A stretch of DNA of 64,000 bases from Mycobacterium heidelbergense (GTDB lineage Bacteria; Actinomycetota; Actinomycetes; Mycobacteriales; Mycobacteriaceae): assembly GCF_010730745.1 (NCBI RefSeq), contig NZ_AP022615.1, forward strand, positions 2,108,001 to 2,172,000, given 5' to 3'. Of this stretch, positions 56,679-64,000 are shown in pieces (position 1 is the first letter of the stretch; the number at the start of each line of letters is the position of its first letter). A program made the translations under genes and the position numbers. The notes beneath the pieces were generated by a model, which was not told the DNA's origin, did no database searches, and saw only the letters and a list, made by a program, of their open reading frames with translations.

Positions 56679-59600
56679 TCACGCTGCGCCGTCTCTCGGG
56701 GAGGCGTTGTCCCGCACGGTGTTCAGGATGGCCACAATGTTGTCGACATCCGCCTCGCCGAACACGTCGTCGGGACCTGTGGGCGCGTGGTCGATGTACG
56801 GCGATTCGTAGAGTCGCACAGGTTCCATGAAGCCGTTGGCCGTCAGTTCGGTGACAATGAGGTTCACGAAGCGGATCTGGTCTGCATTGAACTTCGAGCC
56901 GTCCAGGTATGCGCCGAAGGCCTCGACGGCGGCTTCGCGGTCCAGCCCGACTAATGACCGCACGAACAACCCCAGGCCATGCGACTGCTCCTTGGCCAGC
57001 TCGATATCCGATAGCTCCCCCGTACCGCTCTCGATGAGCATCTGCTCCAGCGAAGCGAGGTCGTCGGGCGTCAAGGGCTTGTTGCGTCGTAACCGTTGCA
57101 GCGCGACGTGATCCTGGTGCTGTCTGAGATACGCGCGGGCCTTGGCCTGGAAGCGTTCCCAGTTGGTGCCGGGCGTGATCCCCGGGAGTTCAACGAGCGT
57201 GGCTTCGCTGAGTTCGTCGGCAAAGTCGGTATAGACCTGATTCCGTTTCGCCTTCTCCAGGAAGCGGAGCAGACCGCGTAATTTGCGCCGCACGGATTCG
57301 AGCATTGGCAGAGTGGCGTCGACCCACCACTCATCCCCGCCGACTTCTTCGAGAAGCAGCTCTTGTGCCTTTACAGACGGGATCGCTGTCTGGCTGAGCA
57401 GTCCAGTCGCGATGTTCTGAATCTGTTCGCGTAGCCGTTCAGCCGCGACAGCGTCGCCTTCGATTTGGGCTAGTTGACGGCGCAACACGAGCATGTCGAA
57501 GCGTTTGGCGTCCTCGTCGTCGTCCTTGTGGGCTGACGGCAGGCCGGCGAGGTGTTCGGCTACATCGCCGGCGACCTCGGGCGTCAGCGAAGTCCACGCT
57601 GGCCATTGCGAGTACTGCTCGACCAGCCTGCGGTGTGGTCGCACCAGGAAGTTGTCCGGGTTCATTCCCGTGACGGCACGATGGAGCGACCACGCGACAT
57701 CGACCCGTAACCCTCGTTCGGTCTCGGTGCCCTGCCCCTCTTCGGGTTCTGGTTCCGAGGGTGGCCAAGCGTGATCAATGGCGGTGATCAGGCCGAGGCG
57801 CGTTTCAAAGAGCCTCTGGTTCAAGGACTTCTGGAATGAGCCTTCCGATCCGGGCAGGTCCTGGCTGAAGAATTCGAGGTTGCCGCAGAAGTCGAAGACG
57901 TAGAAGTTCTGCTTGTCCTTACCGGGCCCGAAGAGGTCGGGACGGAGGCGGGTGCCGCGGCCGATCATCTGCCAGAACTTGGTCTTGGACCGAACGAGCT
58001 TGAAGAAGACGAGGTTGACGACGTCGGGGACGTCGATGCCGGTGTCGAGCATGTCGACCGAGATCGCGATCTGCGGGTCCTTGTCCGTGACGGAGAAGTC
58101 GTCGATCAGCGACTGAGCATAGGCAGTGCTGTGGGTGATGACGCGGGCGAATGTTCCGGCGTACTGCGGATATTGGACGTCGAAGCGTCGCGCAATGAAC
58201 TCGGCGTGCGCTTGGTTCTTGGCGAAGATAATGGTCTTGCCGAGCCTGTCGCCCTCAGCTACGCGGTGGCCCTTACTCATCAGTTCGGCAAGCACCTTGT
58301 CGACGGTGTCCTCGTTGAACAGAAACCGGTTGATCTCCTCGGAACTCACCTCATCAGGGGGATTCTCGTCGCCCCAGTCCAGGGCGTCCCAGTCGTCCTT
58401 CTCCTCTTCGGAGAGATCGGCGTAGCGGATGCCTTGACGCAGGAATTTGGTGCCGACGGAGATTCCGACAGCAGGCACCAGGAAGCCTTCCTTGACGGCG
58501 TCGTCGAGGCTGTAGGCATCAGTGGGTACGCCGTCTTCGAGGTGGAAGAGTCGGTAGGTGTTGTGGTCGACCTCGTCTTTGGGGGTGGCGGTCAGGCCGA
58601 CGAGCAGTGAGTCATACCAGTCGAAGATGGCCCGGTACTTCTGGTAGACGGAGCGGTGGGCTTCGTCGATGACGACGAGGTCGAAGTAGCCGGGTCCAAA
58701 CTTCCTGATGCCAGAGTCGGTGTCGTTGATCAGATTCATCATCGTCGGGTAGGTGCATACATACACCCGGCCGTCGGTCATCTTCTCGGTCACCAGGTTC
58801 ACGGTCGTCGCGTCGGGCAGATGCGTCTTGAACGCGTTGGCAGCTTGCGTGACCAGTGCGGTGCGGTCTGCGAGGAAGAGGACCCGTTTGACCCAGTTGG
58901 CTTCCATCAGCTGCTTCACCAGCGCGATGACGGTGCGGGTCTTCCCCGATCCGGTGGCCATCACCAATAGGGCTTCGCGTTCCTTGACGGTGAACGCGTC
59001 GTCGATCGCGCGGATCGCACGGTGCTGGTAGTGACGCCCCACGATGGCCGAGTCGATCGGCATGTCGGTCAACGGCTTACGGGTGTCGCGGCGCTGGATT
59101 AGAAGCTCCAGCTCGTCCCGGGTGTAGAAACCCTGAATCTCCCGCGGAGGGTAACCGCCGGTGTCATCCCAGATCCAGTGCTCGAAACCGTTGGTGTAGA
59201 AGATGACCGGCCGACGTCCTGTCATCTTCTCCAGGCAGTCGGCATACAGCTTGGCCTGCTGCTGGCCGACCTGCGGGCTCTTGGTAGTCCGTTTGGCCTC
59301 CACGATCCCCAACGGGAGACCGTCTGCACCCCATAGGACGTAGTCGACGAACCCCTTGCCGTCGCCATTGGGCATGCCGGTGACCGGGTACTCGCGGTCC
59401 TTGGTGTCTGTCAGGGGCCAGCCGGCTTCGGCCAGCATGACGTCGATGAACCGATCTCGGGTGTCGGCTTCGTTGTAATCCCGGTCGTCGGGCTGCTGGT
59501 TGGTGGCTTGGGCGTTATTAACAGCCTCGCGCAAGGCCGCGATCTCGGCGTCCTTCTGCGCGGCGAGCTCGTCCTTTTCGGCGAGCGCCATGGCGTGGGC

Positions 59601-60092
59601 TTCGTCCTGGGCGGCGAACTTCGCTGCCAGTTGGGCGACTTCCTGCCGCGTCAGCGGCGCGGCCTGGGCGGCGATTTTCGGGTCGAAGGCGGCCTTCATC
59701 GGAACTGCCTGCGGCTGAGTCGAATACCGGAATGCGGCCCACAGCATGACGTGGTGTAGTTCGCGAAGCGCATCCAACGCCACCCGCGGCGGTATCGGCT
59801 GAGCCTCGTGGACAGCGGTGTTGCCGAGCTTGCGGATCAGGTTCAGCTTGGTCGCGATCCCGACGCCGACCTTCGACTTGAACTTCGGGTCATTGATCTT
59901 GGCGGCCAGGTCGGTCTTGTACGGAATCGGCAGCGCTAGAACGTCATACAGGTAGTCGACCAGGTGCTCGATGGTGCGGCGGCTATAGAAGCACGCCGAG
60001 CGTGGGTCGCTCGTGGCGTAGCTCTCCGCCCGCGCGCAGTCAGCGTGCATCTCTGGCCAGTCGACGGTGTGCAGAAAGGCAAAGTTGGACAT
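56679..60092 (-). CDS. hsdR: Type I restriction enzyme, R subunit
   Basis: 1137 residues. An N-terminal DUF4145-like helical region (about 20-125) is followed by a coiled coil, a PD-(D/E)xK nuclease (D250, E265-x-K267 in GIVEAKR), and an SF2 translocase with Walker A MATGSGKT (378-385), DEAH (476-479) and motif III GLTATPKDE; the C-terminal part binds the other subunits. It cuts unmodified foreign DNA after translocation. Ends nine bases before hsdS on its upstream side; order in the operon is hsdM-hsdS-hsdR. Confidence 0.97.
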   Translation of the reverse strand: MSNFAFLHTVDWPEMHADCARAESYATSDPRSACFYSRRTIEHLVDYLYDVLALPIPYKTDLAAKINDPKFKSKVGVGIATKLNLIRKLGNTAVHEAQPIPPRVALDALRELHHVMLWAAFRYSTQPQAVPMKAAFDPKIAAQAAPLTRQEVAQLAAKFAAQDEAHAMALAEKDELAAQKDAEIAALREAVNNAQATNQQPDDRDYNEADTRDRFIDVMLAEAGWPLTDTKDREYPVTGMPNGDGKGFVDYVLWGADGLPLGIVEAKRTTKSPQVGQQQAKLYADCLEKMTGRRPVIFYTNGFEHWIWDDTGGYPPREIQGFYTRDELELLIQRRDTRKPLTDMPIDSAIVGRHYQHRAIRAIDDAFTVKEREALLVMATGSGKTRTVIALVKQLMEANWVKRVLFLADRTALVTQAANAFKTHLPDATTVNLVTEKMTDGRVYVCTYPTMMNLINDTDSGIRKFGPGYFDLVVIDEAHRSVYQKYRAIFDWYDSLLVGLTATPKDEVDHNTYRLFHLEDGVPTDAYSLDDAVKEGFLVPAVGISVGTKFLRQGIRYADLSEEEKDDWDALDWGDENPPDEVSSEEINRFLFNEDTVDKVLAELMSKGHRVAEGDRLGKTIIFAKNQAHAEFIARRFDVQYPQYAGTFARVITHSTAYAQSLIDDFSVTDKDPQIAISVDMLDTGIDVPDVVNLVFFKLVRSKTKFWQMIGRGTRLRPDLFGPGKDKQNFYVFDFCGNLEFFSQDLPGSEGSFQKSLNQRLFETRLGLITAIDHAWPPSEPEPEEGQGTETERGLRVDVAWSLHRAVTGMNPDNFLVRPHRRLVEQYSQWPAWTSLTPEVAGDVAEHLAGLPSAHKDDDEDAKRFDMLVLRRQLAQIEGDAVAAERLREQIQNIATGLLSQTAIPSVKAQELLLEEVGGDEWWVDATLPMLESVRRKLRGLLRFLEKAKRNQVYTDFADELSEATLVELPGITPGTNWERFQAKARAYLRQHQDHVALQRLRRNKPLTPDDLASLEQMLIESGTGELSDIELAKEQSHGLGLFVRSLVGLDREAAVEAFGAYLDGSKFNADQIRFVNLIVTELTANGFMEPVRLYESPYIDHAPTGPDDVFGEADVDNIVAILNTVRDNASPRDGAA

Positions 60093-60101
60093 GCCGTTAC
60101 C

Positions 60102-61256
60102 TCACAGCTGACCGGAGAACGCGCGGGACTGCAGCGAAACCGACATGCGTTGCAGTGCCTCCAACCTGCACCTAGCGCGTTGAGATTGCGCATCAATAGA
60201 CTCAAGGCGTGCACAAAGGTTTGCTAGATCTCCGATCGATGGCACCTTGATCCGCGCCTCACCAAGCTGTTTTATGTTCAGCGTTGGCTGCGCAACAGTC
60301 CGAAGCGAGGCCTTGAAGTAGCTTTGAACGGCTTCTGTTTCCAGATACGCCGCTACGAATGTGCGCAGATTACTGTCCGAGATTGGGATTCTAGCGATGG
60401 CCCGCGCTATGTTGCTACCGATGTCGACCGCTTGCGCGATCGCAATCTTGCCAATCGTCATGCCGACGCAGACGACTAGTACCTCCGTGCCGCGCAAACG
60501 CGAGTGCGAATGCGTTCGATCAATATCCGGACCAATTAGTTTGAGCGCGGTCCTGTCGATACGACGCAGCCTTAGGTCGGAGACACGCACCAACGGCACA
60601 CCGTTCTTTACCGTTTCTCCAGGCTGAACAACGCCGTAGTTAAGTCGGTCGCCAGCATCAACCAGATCTGACAGGTTCCGCTCGGTCCCATGAACAGAGT
60701 CTACGAAGTGCGCTACTGCCGATTGCCGAAGCACATGCAGCCTGGACAGCACCTTCTTTCCGACAAAGCAAAGGCTGTCACAGTGGTCAAGGATGGCGGC
60801 GATTCTGCGCTGTTCATTCAGCCCCGGTAGGGCAAGGGTCGATTCTTTGACGATGCGGTCTGAGACCGCGGGGTAGTTGGCCCCCGTAGATTTACGCACC
60901 ATTTCAGCAACAAAAGCTGGCGTGCGAACCCAGTGGTACAGATACCTGGAATGGACTCGGTGTGAGGGGCGTAACACTGTGAAGCCGGTCGACGCAGTTG
61001 CGCCATCGAGTGAGACATCAACTGCAGCAACCGCGTTTAGGTTCGGACGAACGGTCGAAACGAGGACGTCTCCTGACTGGACAAGCTGTCGCGCTCTACT
61101 CGGTGCGTCGCTGCCGCGCACCCGCACCGCGTCGGTGATCGACTTGCTAGCGCTGTCAACAGCACCCAGATCCACATACAAGAATTCGCTGTCGGGCTGC
61201 GCAGCAGGATTCCAAGTGTGCACGCGTTCGGTGACGTCCCCGATTGCGACGATCAC
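60102..61256 (-). CDS. hsdS: Type I restriction enzyme, specificity subunit
   Basis: 384 residues from a GTG overlapping the hsdM stop (GTGA). Two target-recognition domains are seen, each followed by the conserved dimerising helix (ALPGLNEQRRIAAILDHCDSL and KVPSIGDLANLCARLESIDAQ). It determines the recognised DNA sequence, which cannot be predicted here. Confidence 0.95.
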   Translation of the reverse strand: MIVAIGDVTERVHTWNPAAQPDSEFLYVDLGAVDSASKSITDAVRVRGSDAPSRARQLVQSGDVLVSTVRPNLNAVAAVDVSLDGATASTGFTVLRPSHRVHSRYLYHWVRTPAFVAEMVRKSTGANYPAVSDRIVKESTLALPGLNEQRRIAAILDHCDSLCFVGKKVLSRLHVLRQSAVAHFVDSVHGTERNLSDLVDAGDRLNYGVVQPGETVKNGVPLVRVSDLRLRRIDRTALKLIGPDIDRTHSHSRLRGTEVLVVCVGMTIGKIAIAQAVDIGSNIARAIARIPISDSNLRTFVAAYLETEAVQSYFKASLRTVAQPTLNIKQLGEARIKVPSIGDLANLCARLESIDAQSQRARCRLEALQRMSVSLQSRAFSGQL

Positions 61257-62707
61257 GACAACATCGCCTTCAGCTCAGCCAAGCCCGCAGCGATGTCGCC
61301 TTCGAGCAGCTCGATCTCGGCGATGATTTCCAGTGGTGGGCGATGCTCGACCTCGTCGTGAACGATCTCCTTGTACCGGTTGAGCGACATGTCGTATCCC
61401 TGGGCGACGATGTCTTCCTTCGTTACGCAGAAGGACTTCTCGGTACGGGACCTATCAAGTTCGGCGGCAGCTCGCGAACCCCACCGCGTCAACACATCTG
61501 GTAGGTCATTCGCTTCGACCGGGTTCCGCTTGTCATCCAACGAAAACCCGTCAGCTGTCACGTCGTAGAACCACACATGGTCCGTTCCGCCGGAGTTGGT
61601 CTTCGTGAACAGCAGAATCGCCGTCGACACTCCCGAATACGGCTTGAATACACCCGGCGGTAACTTCACGATCCCGTCAAGCTTCTGGTCCTCGACCAAA
61701 ATTCGACGCAAGTCCTTATGTGCTTTCGACGATCCAAACAACACGCCGTCAGGCACAACAACAGCCGCTCGCCCGCCAGGTTTCAGGAGCCTCAAGAACA
61801 ATGCCACGAACAGGAGCTCGGTCTTCTTGGTCTTGACGACCCGTTGTAGATCCTTCGAGGTGGATTCGTAGTCCAGCGAGCCGGCGAAAGGCGGGTTGGC
61901 AAGGATCAATGTGTGCTTCTCAGCATCCTCGGAGGCACCTTCCGACAAGGAGTCCCGGTACCGGATGTCGGGAGACTCAATCCCGTGCATCAGCATGTTC
62001 ATGCTGGCAATCCGGAGCATGGTGTTGTCAAAGTCGTACCCGTGAAACATGCTGGCGTGGAAGTGCTTACGCTGCGCCGCATCGGCCAACACCGAGGGAT
62101 GTTGCTCCCGGATGTACTCAGAGGCGGCTACCAGAAAACCAGCGGTGCCGGACGCCGGGTCGCAGATCTCGTCGGTCGGCGTCGGCGCTGTCATATCCAC
62201 CATCAGCTTGATGATGTGGCGTGGCGTCCGGAATTGTCCGTTCTGACCGGCACTGGCGATCTTGGAAAGCATGTACTCGTACAGGTCGCCGTTGGTGTCG
62301 CGATCGGCCATCGGAATCTCGTCGAGCAGGTCGACTACGCGCGACAACAGCTGCGGCGTCGGGATAGTGAACCGGGCATCCTTCATGTGCTCGCCATAGG
62401 TCGAGCCATCGCCACCGAGGGTCCGCAGGAACGGGAAGACCTTCTCCCCGACTGTCGCGAACATGGCAGCTGGCTCCTCATTTTTAAAGCGCGACCACCG
62501 GAGCTCTTGTTGGTCTGAACCAAAACGGAGCTCACCGGCTGCGCCGACGCGAGCTTTGCGCTCCTCCAGGGTCTCCAGGTCATCGAGGCGTCGGATGAAC
62601 AACAGGTAAGTGATCTGCTCGATGACCTCCAACGGGTTGGAGATGCCGCCGGACCAGAATGCATCCCAGACCCGGTCGACTTTGCTCTTCAACTCACCGG
62701 TCATCAC
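61253..62707 (-). CDS. hsdM: Type I restriction enzyme, methyltransferase subunit
   Basis: 484 residues. The SAM-binding motif DPASGTAGFL (183-192) and the catalytic NPPF (271-274) identify an N6-adenine methyltransferase; the N-terminal helical HsdM domain is present. GTG at 62707 is spaced best from GAGGGGG; ATG 62704 is immediately after. First gene of the operon. Confidence 0.97.
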   Translation of the reverse strand: MMTGELKSKVDRVWDAFWSGGISNPLEVIEQITYLLFIRRLDDLETLEERKARVGAAGELRFGSDQQELRWSRFKNEEPAAMFATVGEKVFPFLRTLGGDGSTYGEHMKDARFTIPTPQLLSRVVDLLDEIPMADRDTNGDLYEYMLSKIASAGQNGQFRTPRHIIKLMVDMTAPTPTDEICDPASGTAGFLVAASEYIREQHPSVLADAAQRKHFHASMFHGYDFDNTMLRIASMNMLMHGIESPDIRYRDSLSEGASEDAEKHTLILANPPFAGSLDYESTSKDLQRVVKTKKTELLFVALFLRLLKPGGRAAVVVPDGVLFGSSKAHKDLRRILVEDQKLDGIVKLPPGVFKPYSGVSTAILLFTKTNSGGTDHVWFYDVTADGFSLDDKRNPVEANDLPDVLTRWGSRAAAELDRSRTEKSFCVTKEDIVAQGYDMSLNRYKEIVHDEVEHRPPLEIIAEIELLEGDIAAGLAELKAMLS

Positions 62708-62903
62708 GGCGGAGGCCCCCTCAACTCATCGACCCAAACTGAACGGAACTGTATATAGGACCCGGCCGACAAGCGGCGCACAACGCTGAGGATCGACCTG
62801 GCGAATCGGGCGGCCCCGCGACAACCGACCATCGAGACGGGGACTTGGAACTCGATATCCCGCGTCCCGGCCGTCGGCAGGTTCGTCCAGGCATTCTCGA
62901 CAT

Positions 62904-62939
62904 AACACAAAGGTCACGACCTCTTTCGAGTTCGTGACC
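62904..62939 (-). terminator. tRNA-Leu terminator
   Basis: On the minus strand, GGTCACGA pairs with TCGTGACC around a shorter inner CTC/GAG stem, followed by TTTGTGTT. It lies 33 bases past the tRNA end. The hairpin is shared with the left repeat copy. Confidence 0.75.
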
Positions 62940-62973
62940 TAAGTGCTGCGGTTACGTAGAACCGCTCACGGTG
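62911..62973. repeat. Right copy of tRNA-Leu 3'-flank direct repeat
   Basis: This 63-bp segment, directly adjoining the 3' end of tRNA-Leu, matches 41430-41492 at 51 of 63 positions. Together they bound the defence island. Confidence 0.8.
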
Positions 62974-63054
62974 GGCGAAGGGGGACTTGAACCCCCACGT
63001 CCCGAAGGACACTGGCACCTGAAGCCAGCGCGTCTGCCATTCCGCCACTCGCCC
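62972..63054 (-). tRNA. tRNA-Leu (anticodon CAG)
   Basis: The minus strand folds into a long-variable-arm tRNA. The acceptor GGGCGAG pairs with the 3' end TTCGCCC; the anticodon arm CTGGC-TTCAGGT-GCCAG carries CAG; the T-arm is GGGGG-TTCAAGT-CCCCC. No encoded CCA. In M. tuberculosis a tRNA-Leu occupies the corresponding place before fhaA. Confidence 0.95.
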
Positions 63055-63308
63055 GGAAAACAACCGATGGACCATACCACTCTAATAGCGGTGTGCCCCA
63101 ACCGCCTCGGCGGGCCGGGCGGCGGGTTCCGGCAGCGCGCTCGCGCCCCACAAATGGTCGCAAGCTGCACGGATGCGATTCTCAGAATTCCCATGGTGCC
63201 GCAGCGTCGCGCTGTCCCGATACCATGCTGGGGTGATACGACACGCGGGCGAATCGTTTGCCTCGCGCCCGCGACACACCCCCGGCAGCTGCGGGCGGAC
63301 GCTGAAAG

Positions 63309-64000
63309 ATGAGTAGCCCAAAGGGGCTCGTTCAGCGCATCGAGCGCAAGCTCGAGGCTACCGTGGACAATGCATTCGCCCGAGTGTTCGGCGGACCGAT
63401 CGTCCCGCAAGAGGTTGAAACGCTACTGCGCCGGGAAGCCGAGGATGGCGTCCGCGCGCTTCAGGGGAATCACCTTTTGGCCCCCAACGAATACATCATT
63501 ACCCTCGGTATGCACGACTTTGCGAAGGTAGGCGCCGACACGGATCTCACGTCGAGCGCTTTCGCTGGGTACTTGGCCGACTATATCTATGAGCAGGGAT
63601 GGCAAACGTATGGTGATGTGGTCGTCCGGTTCGAGCAGTCGACGAGCCTGCACACCGGTCAGTATCGCGCCCGCGGTGCTGTCAACCCCGATGCCGAACC
63701 CCGCCCGACGGTCAACCAGCCCCTCCGGCCACAATCAAATCACGCGTTCGGCGCAGAACGAGGAGTAGCACCAATGACTGACAATTCGAGCTACCACGGT
63801 GGTCAGGGGCAGGGTCGGCCCGGCGATGAGTACTACGACGACCGCTACGGGCGCCCGCAAGACGATCCCCGCGGCCCGGACCCACAGGGCGGACCGGACC
63901 CGCGAGCTGGCTATCCACCCGAGCAAGGCGGTTACCCGCCCCCGGGCGGCGGCTACCCGCCGCCTCGCCATCCCGAGCAGGGCGGCTACCCCGACCAAGG
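63309..64000 (+). CDS. fhaA: FHA-domain protein FhaA, N-terminal part
   Basis: The 3' end lies outside the window; 230 residues are visible. The N-terminal DUF3662 domain (SSPKGLVQRIERKLEATVDNAFARVFGG to about residue 125) is followed by the Gly/Pro/Tyr-rich linker typical of Rv0020c (GGYPPPGGGYPPP). The FHA domain would lie at the missing C-terminus. FhaA binds phosphorylated MviN-type and regulates peptidoglycan synthesis. The ATG at 63309 matches the family start. Confidence 0.95.
   Translation, partial: MSSPKGLVQRIERKLEATVDNAFARVFGGPIVPQEVETLLRREAEDGVRALQGNHLLAPNEYIITLGMHDFAKVGADTDLTSSAFAGYLADYIYEQGWQTYGDVVVRFEQSTSLHTGQYRARGAVNPDAEPRPTVNQPLRPQSNHAFGAERGVAPMTDNSSYHGGQGQGRPGDEYYDDRYGRPQDDPRGPDPQGGPDPRAGYPPEQGGYPPPGGGYPPPRHPEQGGYPDQ

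Noticed and set aside
63880..64000. Repeated GGYPP-type codons at the right edge as a possible CRISPR or satellite
   Set aside because: They are the low-complexity linker of FhaA, with no spacer-repeat structure.

Overview
This is a high-GC mycobacterial chromosome segment. Its backbone has the gene order of the Mycobacterium tuberculosis Rv0058 to Rv0020c region, here running in reverse: dnaB, rplI, rpsR, ssb, rpsF, a DJ-1 protein, a GT87-type membrane protein, ponA1, a DUF5318 protein, padR, ino1, an esterase, gntR, marR, leuS, mtc28, an MFS transporter, the Rv0029-to-Rv0023 ESX-associated block, whiB5, tRNA-Leu and fhaA. Assignments rest on reading the translations and on remembered family motifs; no database search was run.

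Region by region. 1-2090 is one end of a Tn7-like transposon (TnsA-like nuclease, TnsB-like DDE transposase cut by the window edge, clustered end repeats) lying just after the dnaB stop codon. 2095-7412 is dnaB, interrupted by two inteins, then the rpsF-ssb-rpsR-rplI operon. 7538-8106 is a small HicA-like gene pair absent from the M. tuberculosis order I remember. 8194-28620 is conserved backbone, with a glutamine-type ABC importer between gntR and marR. 28814-34933 is the NlpC/P60, DUF4226 and EspC-like cluster with its XRE regulator and whiB5. 34934-41226 is accessory: an acyl-CoA dehydrogenase relic, pirin, GNAT, VOC, an ESX-substrate-like four-gene cassette, and decayed or altered toxin-antitoxin loci (phd relic, mbcA with a broken mbcT, parDE).

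41430-62973 is a defence island bounded by a 63-bp imperfect direct repeat of the 3' flank of tRNA-Leu(CAG). It holds small proteins of unknown function, an ImmA/IrrE-PIN pair, a type II CBASS operon, three large proteins of unknown role (two with HEPN-like RX4H motifs), and a type I restriction-modification operon (hsdM-hsdS-hsdR). fhaA begins after the tRNA and runs off the right edge.

The most interesting feature is the CBASS operon (47231-51464). A CD-NTase ending in glycine is followed by a Cap2 E2-E1 fusion and then one 588-residue protein that joins a Cap3-type JAB/JAMM protease to a TIR and a SAVED domain. Deconjugase and NADase effector are thus on one polypeptide. All three genes overlap by four bases (GTGA), so they are probably translated as a coupled unit.
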